A stretch of DNA of 64,000 bases from Trametopsis cervina (lineage: Eukaryota > Basidiomycota > Agaricomycetes > Polyporales > Irpicaceae). Below are positions 47,170 through 58,955 of this stretch, in pieces. A program made the translations under genes and the position numbers. The notes beneath the pieces were generated by a model that saw only the letters and a program-made list of their open reading frames with translations, was not told where the DNA came from and did no database searches. Every line of letters starts with the position of its first letter. Position 1 is the stretch's first letter. The DNA is taken from positions 310,001-374,000 of the forward strand of contig MU278367.1 in the NCBI GenBank assembly GCA_022385755.1, in the 5' to 3' direction.

Positions 47170-47996
47170 ATGGCTGGATCCCCATATCGGCGGCGCCGCG
47201 TTGTCTGGTCAATTCTGTTACTCGCGCTGGGTTCCCTGCTGTTCTTGAGCACACGCGCCGACTATGCTCTTCCATTTAGCTGGTCGTTACCATCATACCT
47301 CAAAGACATGGGTCTCTCTTCCTCCTCATCTCCCGCCCGTCTTGTCGCTGACGCGAAAATAAATGAACTCGTTGAAGCAGGAACAAATGCAGGCGGCAGG
47401 ATGCGAGTGCAGGAGATCCATGGCTTGATGCATTTCGTCACAGCATACCCTGACCGGCGATTGAACGAAGCTGACGGCAAGATCAATGTAGTAGGGCTAG
47501 GTGAAGTGGAAGTAGACGGGTCGCAACCAGTCGACTTGAGAGTTTACGCGCCAGATGGGAAAGACGAATGGCAGCAGTATGTAACAACACTGAGAGACCA
47601 GCGTCCCCTCATATTGTTCAGCAAGTCATATTGCCAGTACGTCCCCACAGTCATACTCCTCCCATTCGAGCTAATGATCACTCCTAGGTTCTCAAGGAGG
47701 GCGAAGGCTCTTTTCCAATCACTCCAAGTGTCGCCTGCCCCCCATGTAGTCGAACTTGACCTCCGCTCGGACGGTCACATCATTCAAAGCATACTGAGAA
47801 GAATCACAGGCCGCGCAACGGTACCAAATGTTCTTTTACAGGTATGATACTCATTTGCTAGAATGGATGAGAATACTATTGTTGACCTCGAACACAGGGT
47901 AACTCTATTGGTGGTTCAGATGATATCCAAGAACTACACGCAAAGGGCCAGTTGCGGGCGATGTTACAGGAAGGAGGTCTAACCTTGAAGGGATAG
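47170..47996 (+). CDS. Membrane-anchored monothiol glutaredoxin (Grx6/7 type)
   Basis: Three exons (47170-47636, 47688-47841, 47898-47996) give 239 aa. After a short Arg-rich start comes a signal anchor (VVWSILLLALGSLLFL), a luminal stem, and a glutaredoxin domain. The active site FSKSYCQFSRRAK has one Cys in a C-x-x-S arrangement and is split by the first intron. The cis-Pro loop TVPNVLLQGNSIGGSDD is intact, as is the C-terminal helix. Such proteins sit in the ER/Golgi and handle glutathionylation or iron-sulfur cofactors (known for yeast Grx6/7). It is a diverged relative of the gene at 37528-38718, which has lost the Cys. Confidence 0.88.
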
Positions 47997-48523
47997 GCTC
48001 CGCGATATAACCTACCAGACCTGGTGTGTACTATTAGCATGGCTCTATAAGCCTCTACGAATAGGAACTTGATACATACGATCGCTCGGAGTTGGTGTTC
48101 TGACGCTGAATGTTGCCAGAGGTCAAGTTGCCACGGAAAGTCATTGCTCCCTCGAATACATGGTTGATGGTCGACATCCGGGTTAGACGAACATAGTCGT
48201 GTGACTATGTCGCCAGTGCTGGTTTAAGCAGTGGATGCATTGGCCGCACGATCGCTGCTCGTTGACAACCACGGAAGTTAAAGTCCAAAGCATGCTTGCA
48301 CGTTGTGGGCTATAACAGACCAACGGCCTCAGCCAAGTCCATCGTTCCTATCCTTCGTGGTTTGCTCCCTGGGAGGCCAGTGATACATCCGACGTTTGCA
48401 AGATGCTTTGTTCGCCTGGCAGCACGAAATCCTTTAAGTGTGCCGTCGCGCCATCCCCTCCTCCGCACCAATAAATCCCTATTGACATTTTCCACTTCGC
48501 TACCCGATCCCAAGCCATCAGAG
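47997..48523. other. Intergenic, about 0.5 kb
   Basis: Upstream region of the next gene. No feature could be supported. Confidence 0.5.
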
Positions 48524-49904
48524 ATGGACACGAAGGCGTTGAGAACCCTTTCTCGCAAGGATCTCCAAAAACTTGCACAGGTTCGTGAATGACCATATGG
48601 CTTGTCGACTAACGGATGTTCATACATTTTGTTCCTGTAGCGCGAGAAGATCCGTGCAAACCTGAAGAGCGAGACTATAATAAAAATGCTCATAAATAAA
48701 TTTCCTCAGGGCGTACCAAGGTATGTGCCGTGTCACGGCGCGGCAACGCATGCTTATGAACACATAAAGGCTGATAGCGCCTGCACCGAAGAGGGCTACG
48801 AGAATGATTATACCCATACCGTGTACGTCATTGGTGGAAGACAGGACCCAATCCCCAGCAAATAAAACGGGTTCGAACGAGATGGTGCATAACGAATCTA
48901 CCACCGAAGGCGCCACCAGTAGTTATACTAGCGGTGTTGGAGAAATTGGTCCTGGTGACCTATTTCGTGGTGGGGTCCGACAAACCACATTCAGTAGTGC
49001 AAGTCGACCGTCTCAGCCTACCGCTATCGTCGACACTCGATCCAGGCAATCCAGCAATCGAAGAGGTGACGAAGATGTAGCTCCAGGCAAGTGCCCGTGC
49101 AATGTACCTGCCGAGTCTGCTGTAAATCTGACAACCTCAATAGCCGGAATGAGCGGTGCAGGCCTTTCGGAAGAGTATTCTGGCAATGCCGCGGGGTCAA
49201 GAGACGAGCATTCGGGAATCAGGACAATATCGAGTCACCTTCTCGTGGCGGCAGAGAAGAGAATTCCGACATTGCCGCACCATGCACCGGCGTCATCGTC
49301 CGCAAATGCAGCTGCTGTGGTTTACACGCATGATGTCAGACCGTCGGGAATCAGGGACATAGAAGTACCTGATGCCCGTACACCGAGCTTCCCAGGAAGA
49401 CGGAATATCCTGCAATCCGCTGGATCGGATTCAAGGGGAGCTTCTCTATACCAGACATCAATGCGGATGCAGCCACGGAGGAGTTCTCCCCCTTCTGTAA
49501 CAATTCACCAAACTGCACAAGCGCAGGTTGTGACGATACTGCGGGAGTTACGGGAGATGGCAGATGAGATGGCAGACCTACGGCGCCAGGTGACGGACAT
49601 CCAAGAACTCCTAGAGATGGCGGAGGAGTGGAAAGCAGAAACTACAGCTGAACTGGCGCGGGCAAGAAAGCGACGGAAGGCGCTTGAACAGTTATTCGTG
49701 AAAACCTTCAAGCGGGATGAGAGGCTGCACGATGGCACGCATTCGTGGAGACTGAGACAGACAGATGAGGAAGATGTCGACTGTGAGTTTGTAGGGGAAG
49801 TTAGCGACGAGGAAGACTCGGATGCGTTCATGGAAGGTAGCGAAGAGCATACCTCTTCCGATGCCGCATCATCGGAGGAAGGCAACAGCCCACTGGAGTT
49901 GTAA
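48524..49904 (+). CDS. Hypothetical protein with SAP-like N-terminus and coiled coil
   Basis: Three exons (48524-48580, 48641-48720, 48845-49904) give 398 aa. The first two exons encode a helix-turn-helix pattern (LRTLSRKDLQKLAQREKIRA, then NLKSETIIKMLI) that resembles a SAP or related short DNA/chromatin-associated motif. The middle is Ser-rich and disordered. Residues about 275-330 form a clear coiled coil (REMADEMADLRRQVTDIQE), ending in a basic patch (RARKRRK) and an acidic, Ser-rich tail. A nuclear or chromatin role is plausible but unproven. The frame between the ATG at 48804 and exon 3 is intronic in this model. Confidence 0.6.
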
Positions 49905-50161
49905 CATTCGAGTAAACGTTTGCGTAGTGCCATATAATCTCTTATCCTTATATATTGCGAACTTGCGTCATAAGGCTGTCCATTGTATCGAGAGAAGAAA
50001 AAAGGGATGTCGCGCCGCTGTACCAACAAGGAGTTTATAAACGAACCCGTATCAGACTCTCATCTTTTCGTAGGCTTGCACAGCCAAAGGGAAAGGTGGA
50101 AAAACAATAGCTACACCATAATGCACACACATGATGGATCTGCGGAAATTTCGGCAAAATT
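49905..50161. other. 3' flank and Pol III terminator
   Basis: Downstream of the tRNA (minus strand) a TTTT run at 50159-50156 fits a Pol III terminator. Nothing else is seen. Confidence 0.5.
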
Positions 50162-50235
50162 TGAGTCGACCCAGGCTCGAACTGAGGACCTTCTGTGTGT
50201 TAGACAGATGCGATAACCAACTACGCCATCGACCC
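50162..50235 (-). tRNA. tRNA-Val (anticodon AAC)
   Basis: The minus strand folds into a complete cloverleaf. The acceptor stem is GGGTCGA with TCGACTC (one G-T pair), followed by discriminator A. The D-stem is GCG/CGC around TAGTTGGTTAT. The anticodon stem TCTGT/ACAGA encloses CTAACAC, giving anticodon AAC. The T-arm is CTCAG-TTCGAGC-CTGGG. There is no intron and CCA is not encoded, as expected for a nuclear gene. Confidence 0.93.
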
Positions 50236-50399
50236 ATACATGCACAGTCGCTTTTATGATCAGTATACGTCATAGGCACACGGAGAGCGCAATGGCTTGT
50301 ATTGCCCGTAACCCTTACTGTATATACAGCTGGGGACAGTGGGTTAATAGCCAGTTACATAACACGTTCTAATCTCATGGCTGCACAAACGACCGAGGC

Positions 50400-51999
50400 T
50401 TATGACTCTAAAAATTCACCTACAGCCTTGTAGATGAACTGAATATCTTCCTCATTAGCACCGCCTCCAGCTGGTCGTGGTCGTCAGTTAACAAGCAGAC
50501 GGATAGGGAGTATATACTCACCTGCATGTCCCCATATGGATGGGATGACTGCAAGCTTCGCGTTCCTTAAGGACTGAACCTCGTTCTCGCTGTCTTCGGG
50601 CTAGGGTACGAAAGGTTATCACACATTAGATCCTGAGGCCTGGGGACGGCAAATCTTACTGGGAAGTACAGGTCAGTCTTGCAAGGCATGATGAGGCCTT
50701 TAGCCGCGACGTTAGACAAGACGCCAGCAAGATCTCCCTGTAGTGAGGATCCTACGGTCTTCACACGGGAGATATCGCCTAATTGCCACGTCCTCAAGAG
50801 TGTGAGCATGTCGTTCGCATCCCAAGACGTTAGGAAGTCGGCTTCCCATTCGGCCCGAAGGAAATCGTCCAGGTCTGTGTACTTCCCATCGTAGAGATAA
50901 GACTTGTTGCGGAACCACTGCAGAACAGTCAAGATTGTGTCAGAAGAACGTCCCAGAATAGAGACGCACTGCTTGACTATATGCCCAGGCACTGTATACG
51001 CGCCCGAACGCGCGGATGCCGTGGGCAGGTGTACTGGTGTAATGACCACCCTGGAAATCCTGTGAAGCTACCAGGGCTGCCTTTGGTCCTTCGAGGAAAC
51101 TACCCATTTGTTCAGAGGCGAGATATCAGAGTGCACAAGGAAGCATACCAGATGTTGTGCGGACTTGTGCGAGCCGATCCACAGATAGGGACGAATCTAC
51201 GTTGTGTCGGTTGATATTAATCGCAGGGTCGTTCAGAGAAACGCACCGCTCGACAAAGTCGGGGTACACGACTGGCCAGTAATATGCCTTTGCGTTGAAG
51301 ATGAGTATGCGGGCAGTCATTGTGATACCCGAGACAAATCACCTGCTGGCCACCCATCGAGAAGCCGATGACACAATGGATCTTGGATACGTTCAACTCT
51401 TTTGTCAAGACTGCATATTGCGCGCGGCTGCCGACTCATGCAGTCATCTTCCCAAAGCGGGGATGGGATGGCACATACATGTTATCCTCATAAGTGACAA
51501 CGGGGAAGTAGGGGCCGTTGTACGGGATGGGCTGATGAGTGGTGAGCTTTGCCAGCTAACACAGTGTTCGGAACCTATGTACCGTATTGGATGGTGAAGA
51601 TGACTATAAGAGCCTTAGGTACGAATGAACTGGTGTCTCCTATATATTACGTACCTCTCCGTTGGAAAAGAGCGCAAATGTCACCACAAAATATTTGCTC
51701 GGTTTGAGGACCTGTTGAAGGATTAGGATACTCGGGACTGACTTAAGAGGCCGTGCTACCTTGTCATCACCAATCAGGTACAATTGACCTCCGAGGCAAT
51801 TCAGCACTTGTTAACATTCATCCCCCTTCTCAAGCCACTCACTATCGAGCCTGCCACCATAACACGTTGGGAATACTATGCATGGGTTCTTGGGGTCCCC
51901 GTAGGTCCTATACGCGGTGATGGCGTCCGGCAATGTGCCACCTTCGAATGTAAACCGCCCATGATGATAGTACTTGGTCTCAGAGTTCAACGAGGCCAT
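50400..51999 (-). CDS. MET2-like alpha/beta hydrolase (homoserine acetyltransferase superfamily)
   Basis: Eleven exons on the minus strand (51999-51843, 51788-51760, 51711-51655, 51546-51479, 51427-51343, 51287-51247, 51196-51149, 51099-50970, 50917-50660, 50600-50522, 50470-50400) give 340 aa. Motifs in order: FPTCYGG (oxyanion side), VIGFSMGGQQAYYW (nucleophile Ser), PCKTDLYFPPEDS (acid) and IPSIWGHAAGGG (His). The order and spacing follow the homoserine O-acetyltransferase superfamily. Basidiomycetes have several such proteins besides the true Met2, so methionine synthesis cannot be claimed. The very small exons were placed by phase and motif continuity. Confidence 0.85.
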
Positions 52000-52509
52000 A
52001 ATGTCACGGTTGCGCGGTTCAGCACTGGATACAAGGGCGAGAACAAAGTTGTACTCGGTGGGAGCGTAACCTGTGTTCGCGCCCTGGTATATATGCTGCC
52101 GTATCTTCCACTAAGATTCCGTGAGATATCGTTGGAAAGATAAGTGAGCCTGGCCACATTACACCGGTCATGAGGACTTGTGTCAATTTATCGAGCATCC
52201 GATACACACACCAACGTATCACGGGCACAGTACTGCATAGACACAATAACTCAAATGGAACGACATTTGCTCGCTTGCTTTTTTGTAGACCGTAGTGTTT
52301 TATGAGAATGGGAGTGACGTGCTTCATTGTGGTACAGGCCAGAGACGCTTCCGGCCATCTGAGGATTCGATCCGGGGCTCACCGGAGCAAAGCGGACCGA
52401 AAGCTCATCTCCGCGGGAATTGCCGTAGAACTGTAACAGTTTTTCTCACAATCCTGAATCAGGCAAGTGTGTCCTTCCCCCCTCATCGACATCGACCGCC
52501 ACCGCAAGA
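52000..52509. other. Divergent promoter region
   Basis: About 0.5 kb between the starts of the hydrolase and ribosomal-protein genes. No specific site is identified. Confidence 0.5.
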
Positions 52510-53241
52510 ATGGGCTGTACGTCGTTCAGAACGCTCTGTACTATGATGCTGGCAGCGTTATTGACGTTTATATGTAGCCAACAAACCTCGTGGATTGCAA
52601 GCAGCACGTAAGCTTCGCACCGACCGCCGTTCCAACCGCTGGGTCAGTCCGTGTTTGCTCTTATACAGGCCAGTTTCGCTCATACAGATATATCCTCTCA
52701 TCTAGGCGGACAAGTCGTACAAGAAGCGTGCACTTGGAAACACCTACAAGACCTCCCCCACAGGAGGATCTTCACACGCCAAGGGCATCGTCCTTGAGAA
52801 GGTCGGTGTTGAGGCCAAGCAGCCCAACTCTGCTATCCGCAAGTGTGTGCGTGTACAGCTCATCAAGAACGGAAAGAAGGTCACTGCTTTCGTCCCCGTA
52901 AGTTTCCACTACTTGCACTTCCATCGTGACAGCGGGAGCAGACCGCGTCTCCGTGGAGTTATACGCCTACCTGGCTTGAATTGGTACTGATCTGAACGTT
53001 ATTGTAGAACGATGGTTGCTTGAACTTCGTTGACGAGAACGATGAAGTCCTCATCTCCGGTTTCGGTCGCCGTGGTAAGGCCAAGGGTGATATTCCCGGT
53101 GTGCGTTTCAAGATTGTGAAGGTATCTGGTGTCGGTTTGCTTGCTCTGTGGAAGGAGAAGAAGGTTCGTTATCCTTGTGGTTCTACTTTATGTTCGCCAC
53201 TCATCTATTCACTCGTTACCTAGGAGAAGCCCCGATCATAA
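52510..53241 (+). CDS. RPS23: Small ribosomal subunit protein uS12
   Basis: Five exons (52510-52516, 52578-52642, 52706-52897, 53008-53163, 53224-53241) give 145 aa, the same as yeast Rps23. uS12 sits at the decoding centre of the 40S subunit. The conserved decoding loop [19 protein letters not shown] is intact, including the Pro that is hydroxylated in eukaryotes. The terminal KEKKEKPRS is intact too. The first exon is 7 nt (ATGGGCT) and the last 18 nt; both are required to give the family termini. Confidence 0.96.
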
Positions 53242-53559
53242 ATGTCTGGTCTTCTCGCCGTCATTATTTCGCATCGCACTCTCATCGTTGTGGTCTCATC
53301 ATGTGACGACATGCTTGTACATCCCCGCCCATGCCCATACGCTCTGTTTTCAATATATAAGCTCAAGCAAAAACGAGCAGTGCATGCTCCCATCCTGTGT
53401 ACGATATCGCAACTCGCTTGGGTCTAATGGAGCGCCGGCTACTTTCGCTGCAATCTGGGGACATTTGTGTGCAATTAAAAGTGACGTCTACGCATTATGA
53501 GATAGTCTATCGTGTGAGGACTTGAAGACGGAGACTAGTGGGGAACAACAGGATAATGT
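53242..53559. other. Convergent 3' region
   Basis: Between uS12 and the leucine-rich hypothetical gene. No feature is seen. Confidence 0.5.
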
Positions 53560-54786
53560 TCAATAGAAATCAGAATACGAACTGCAGTGGCAGATATCTA
53601 CATTGACGCAGACTTTGATAGATGCGTTGTTCTGCATTGCAGGCATCTTCGATAATACCCAGTGCTCGGTATCCACCGGAGTTACATCCTCTCCTGCTAC
53701 TTCCAGCACAACCTCGAATAAAAGGCTCCGCAGCGCCGGGAATTTGTCTCTTCGTAGTAGAATTTTAGACAGGGCGTCCAGACCAATCCTATCGAGGTTC
53801 ACACTTTGGGATGAATCGACCCGTATTTGGATCGTCATCTCTGCGAGAACCGGGGAGTTCAAAGAAGAGAGTAATGTCGGGAGGTAGCCTATAGGCACAC
53901 ACTCCGCTACAATATTGCGGATGCGTAGAGAACGAAGGCCTGTATTGTGCGATAAATCTGGGAAGCAGTCCGGAGAATGATAGTCTGGACGAAGAATAGC
54001 AGACTTGAGTACTAGCAGCGTGAATGAGAACCTTAGGTGTCACATACTGAGGTCCCAATCACTACCATCATCGCCAGTGAGTGTAACATCTGTCAACTTC
54101 GAACCAAGGGCGTAGAGGGCTCTGGCAGTCGGTGCTAGGTACCCTAACTGAAGTTGGAATTTCCAGTTTAGCACCTTGAACGTCTGATTGGGGGAGCGAG
54201 TAAGCCAGGTCGCGAGTGGCAGAGGAGCTGTAATGTCATCGAGTTCGACATTCACCACGCTCAGCGAAGCGGGAGCATACGCAGCGGAACATGTGTGGCC
54301 AGTTTCACTGGTACAGGCTTGCCAGACGCTGAAGTTAGATTCTTTCCATGAACAGCGGACGATTTCTAGCTCCTTGAGGAATGGGAAGAGGCCCAGAAGT
54401 CCGGTGAGATCAGTAAATTGTCTGAAAGATGCGTAGGACAGGTGTAATATTGTGATGTTCTCTCCGTAAAGCCGAGCGAATTTGATGACCTCAGGCGATT
54501 TTAACCAGAGCGCACCAGGGCTCCCGTCGCCGTTGATGTACAGTTCTTGAGGAAGAGTCGGCAACATGTCTTTCTGTTGGGATGGGCTATTGTATGGGCG
54601 TAGACGTGCTTTGTAGTGCTTGTAGTCGAGGGAAAGGCGGCGACCCAGACGAAGCCCTGCATGAGTGCGCCATTTCTTTTGAACACGAGAGAGCCTAGCA
54701 TTCGCGTGCACAAAACCGCTTTGACGGCTTGGCAAGGATCCTGCCAGTCTATCAGTAACCCCCGAGGGCGGTTCCTGTGATAGCAT
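53560..54786 (-). CDS. Leucine-rich hypothetical protein
   Basis: Two exons (54786-54048, 54011-53560) give 396 aa. No F-box is visible in the N-terminus, but repeated Leu-rich strands (ITILHLSYASFRQF, LKELEIVRCSW, LRSLRIRNIVAE, LRSLLFEVVLEV) at 25-40 residue spacing suggest an irregular leucine-rich-repeat solenoid like those of fungal F-box proteins. The first ATG used is at 54786, because the longer frame begins with GTG. An upstream exon carrying an F-box may exist but was not found. Confidence 0.6.
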
Positions 54787-55424
54787 GTTCACGCTGTTCT
54801 AAACAGTGTGTCAGTACAGTCACTTGCATTTACTAGTGAAAGGAGCTACTCACTCGGCTGGAGGAGAAATGGCTTGGAGAGGTCATAGATCTCCACTGGT
54901 AAATATGAGAGGGATGGTCAGTGTAATGAGAGCGTGATCAAAATTGTCTGTCCAGAAAGCGACTTTTATATGCTGGAAACACAAAGCCTGCGTGAAAATA
55001 AGGAGACTGAGGCCCAAGCGGCCCTAGATACATAGGGCCGGAGGCGTGTGGCCTATGTTTGACGATGGCCATAGTTACGTAGCACGGTGGCCCCATAGGT
55101 GGCGGTTCAGTGTGCTGAGCTAAAATTCGATGACATCGGCCTATAATGTGAGCTTGTCAACAAAATTTCTCAGAGGAAGTAGCACAGGTGTCGATTCGAG
55201 GATGAGCAATGGTCTGGATGTAGAAAGTGAACTGCTTGTGGCGTACAAAGGTCGTACATGCCGTGGTGAGTATGATTAGCGCCACGTAAATTTCTATGGG
55301 CGTCTGAGAACATGGATAGATCTACTGTACTTTCTTACGGTAAACTTTACCGTCAACTTTACGGATTCTTGTCAAAAGATTGCCTCGTAGGCTAGATCTC
55401 CTTGTCCTGTGACATTCCTCAAAC
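54787..55424. other. Intergenic with small palindrome
   Basis: Contains a near-perfect palindrome ACGGTAAACTTTACCGT at 55337-55353 followed by a third TTTACGG. It may be a regulatory site or a repeat relic. No gene is seen. Confidence 0.4.
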
Positions 55425-58329
55425 ATGGTGCAATCGGCGCATCATCACAGGCCAACTCTCAAACAAGTATGAGTTAGTGGCTACTTTGTATCTCCTCTAC
55501 TTACATTGCCACAGAAAAACAAATCTTTCAAGTCCAAGCATGCCACGAAGAGTTCCCTGAAAGAGGCTGCCAAAGGTGAGTACTTCAGGGCTCCCTTCCC
55601 TTATACACGATCTTCTTCTTTTTATAAGACACTCGTTGTATAAGCCTTGTTTCTTATGTGTATGTTCAGGAAAGCTTGACCGCCACTCGATCAAGTCAAC
55701 GTCTGCCTCAATCGCAGCACAGAGCAGACAAAACAGAAAGAATCAAGCAAAGCAAGTGCAGGCGCAGAAGCGCAGCGCTCTGGTCTCCGCTACTCGTGTC
55801 TTTACCGGCGTAGATGGTGCTCCTCGGATAGTGGCGATCGTACCGTTGACGGAGGATGCCGATGCTCGAAAGGTCGCGATATCTCTTAGCGAATCTCTCG
55901 ACATACCAACGGATGATTGTCCTGAAAATGGGTTGTGGCGCCTGAGGTGCGTCGTTATTTTGTCCCATTGGCATATTTGCTGAGTGTTATTGGGACTCTT
56001 CGCGGCTTCCGTAGAGCAGAGCGCTTCAAAACCTCCCTCCAATTCATCACACTCCCACACAGGCAATTTTACGCTACGTTAGACGCATGCAAGGCCGCCG
56101 ACTACGTGGTACTCGTTATGTCGTCGGATAATGAGGTCGATACATGGGGTGAAACGCTATTGCGGTCCCTGCAAGCACAAGGCCTCCCTGAAGTCGTCAC
56201 TGTCGTTCACACATCCGATATCGTGCCTAAACATATACCAGGGATCCTCAGGTCTTTGTTATCATTCATCCAATATTTTGTCCCCAGTCAAGCAAGGGTA
56301 TACGACTTGGACGCAAGCTCGGATAAGCTGAATGCGCTGCGCAGTCTTTGTGAGGGCAAACCGGAGGATGCGAAGTGGAGAGATGGCCGGTCTTACCTGC
56401 TCGCGGAGAATGTTCAGTGGTCGGACGGTACACTGGCTGTAACTGGCGTTGTGCGCGGTGCTTCTCTCTCCGCCAACCGTCTGATACACATACCGAATCA
56501 CGGCGATTTTCAAATATCCAAGGTATGTTCCTATCCGTTTGAACAGATCTCAGTATCTAATCTGACCGGACGCAGATTGTCTCTGCTCCGCTTGCCCGTA
56601 TCGCAAAACAGGGGCGCTCAAGCTCCATGGAAACTGAATCATCTTTGCTGGCCGAGCCGAATGCGGATGACGCAGACTCGCTTGTCTCAAGCAATGATCC
56701 AGATGATATGGCTAACGAACAGACATGGCCGACGGAGGAGGAGATGGGCGGTTCGACCAGTGGTGCCCGCTTCGAGAACGAGATTCCAGACGCCAAACAT
56801 GGTACCACCCCGAAAGTTGTCAAAAAGGTGCCCAAGGGTACCAGTGCGTATCAAGCAGCTTGGATAGTCGATGAGAGCGAAGATGAGGACGAGGAGGGGA
56901 AAGATAGTGACGATGATAGAGATGAGATAAAGGCGGAAGAAGAAGAAATGGTGGACGTGCCGGACAACGAAGAGGATGACACCGAAATGGAGACAGACGG
57001 CCGGGGGAGTGTTGCGTTCGAGGATCTTGATGTAGATGAAGAGGACCGACAGTGAGCTGGCTTTGTGACTGGTCTCATCGGATAATGAGCTGACAGCGCC
57101 GTAGATTGCAGAAATGGCGTAGCCGCAAGAGGGAGGAGGAAGACGATTTGCAGTTCCCCGATGAAATTGACACGCCAATGGAGGTCCCCGCACGAACTCG
57201 TTTCCAGCGGTACCGCGGGCTGCGATCGTTCCGAACGAGTCCCTGGGATCCGTACGAGAACCTCCCGAGAGATTATGCGCGGATATTCCAGTTTGAGGAC
57301 TTCAAGCGTACCGAGCGTGCTGTGAAGCGTCGTGCCGAGGAAGATTCCTCCGCGGTGCAGGTACGTACCGGATACTTCTTCGCACGTTCTCCGTTTTTGA
57401 TACAGGTACTCGCTAGCCTGGAAGCCGTGTGACCGTGTTTTTGAGCGATGTGCCGGTGGAAGTCTCACAGAACCCACTTCACCCCTTTGTCATATTTGCC
57501 TTGCTTCAGCATGAACACAAGAAGTCAGTGTTGAACTTCACAGTCCAAAGAAATACTGAGTATGATGGCTCCGTACGCTCAAAGGTATAGCTTTCTCTCA
57601 TGTCATGTCCGACTTGAATATACTCACTCGGTAAACAGGATCCTCTGATTCTATGTATTGGACCGCGCAGACTACGAATAAATCCCGTATACAGCCAGCA
57701 CACTCGAGGCGGCGGCAAGGGTGCCAATAACGTTCACAAATTCGAGCGATATCTGAGACACGGCGTGACCAGTGTCGCAACAACGTACGGGCCTATCATA
57801 TTCGGCACTCAACCTTGCGTATTCCTTACAGAGACTCAGGACTCCCAAGGTATGTCGGCGAAACTCGTGGACCAGAGTGTAGCCTGACCATGATTCCGAT
57901 AGCCCCCGAGCTGGTCGCTATGGGCAGTTTCTTGAATGCGGATACTACCAGAATCATCGCGAAGCGCATTGTCCTCAGCGGGCATCCCTTCAAGGTTCAT
58001 CGAAAAACCGCCACCGTGCGGTACATGTTCTTCAACCGGGGTAAGACATATGTTTTTATTGCTTCCGTCGCACATGGCTCACATTGTCCCTTGCAGATGA
58101 TGTCAACTACTACAAGCCGATACAACTTCACACGAAGCTCGGTCGGACTGGGCACATCCGAGAATCTCTGGGTTTGCACGGCTATTTCAAGGCTCACTTC
58201 GACGGGCAAATATCTCAGATGGACACTGTGTGCATGGCGCTCTACAAGCGAGTGTACCCGCGATGGAGTGAGCTGTGGCAGGAGGGCGTAGCACTTGACC
58301 AGGACGCCGGAGATAAGATGGAGGAATAG
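55425..58329 (+). CDS. TSR1: Ribosome biogenesis protein Tsr1
   Basis: Ten exons (55425-55466, 55515-55575, 55670-55946, 56015-56522, 56576-57051, 57105-57360, 57417-57584, 57639-57849, 57903-58040, 58097-58329) give 789 aa, almost the yeast length. Tsr1 is a GTPase-like factor without GTPase activity that blocks premature assembly of pre-40S particles. Seen: a basic N-terminus ([20 protein letters not shown]), the AARP2CN region, a long acidic tract at about residues 400-455, and the conserved C-terminal half ([20 protein letters not shown], then [13 protein letters not shown] and [10 protein letters not shown]). The acidic loop is expected for the family. Confidence 0.95.
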
Positions 58330-58955
58330 ATCATGAGGAAAGATCGACGGACGAAGTTGTGTCTGCTCCGGTTCTCTCATGCTCAGAGCCGCATATGTAT
58401 GATCTGGGCGCAATTTTAGGTTGGGTGTGAAGATCTAAAAATTATCGATTGGTCGTGCTGTTGATTACTCCCACAATACATCTCCCCGCCGAGCTGTACC
58501 AATGGTGGGTCCTACATTATACGATGCAGTTTCACCATGCTGTAACCAAAGCCGACTGTAACATTGCCATCCTTGAAAGCATCCAATATGCTCTTCTGTC
58601 GGTAGCTATGGCTTCTCCCTGCTGACTGCGAGTTTGCAGCGCATGATCACGAGCGTTTGCACCTCGCTATCTTTGAAAAACTTTTCGGGGAAATGAAGAC
58701 CGTCTGACCTGTGTCGGAGGCAGTGAGCGTTTGCTGAACGAGGGAAATTATTGATGGCAGGAACAGCATTGTTCGGCAAATGCCGAATGCAGACGTGTCA
58801 AATACGTGGCCGCAGTGAATTGACAACTCATTATCCTCCTCCCCTCCCGCCTCCACGTACGACCGCAGTTCACTTTCACCCATACAAGACCAGTTCACTC
58901 TTGGTTCTTTCCTCCACGTACTCTCAACGTTGACTCTCCCTCGCACTACTTCGTC
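58330..58955. other. Intergenic and likely HAC1 5' leader
   Basis: No gene is supported. The last 150 nt are C/T-rich, which suits a transcribed leader. Confidence 0.5.
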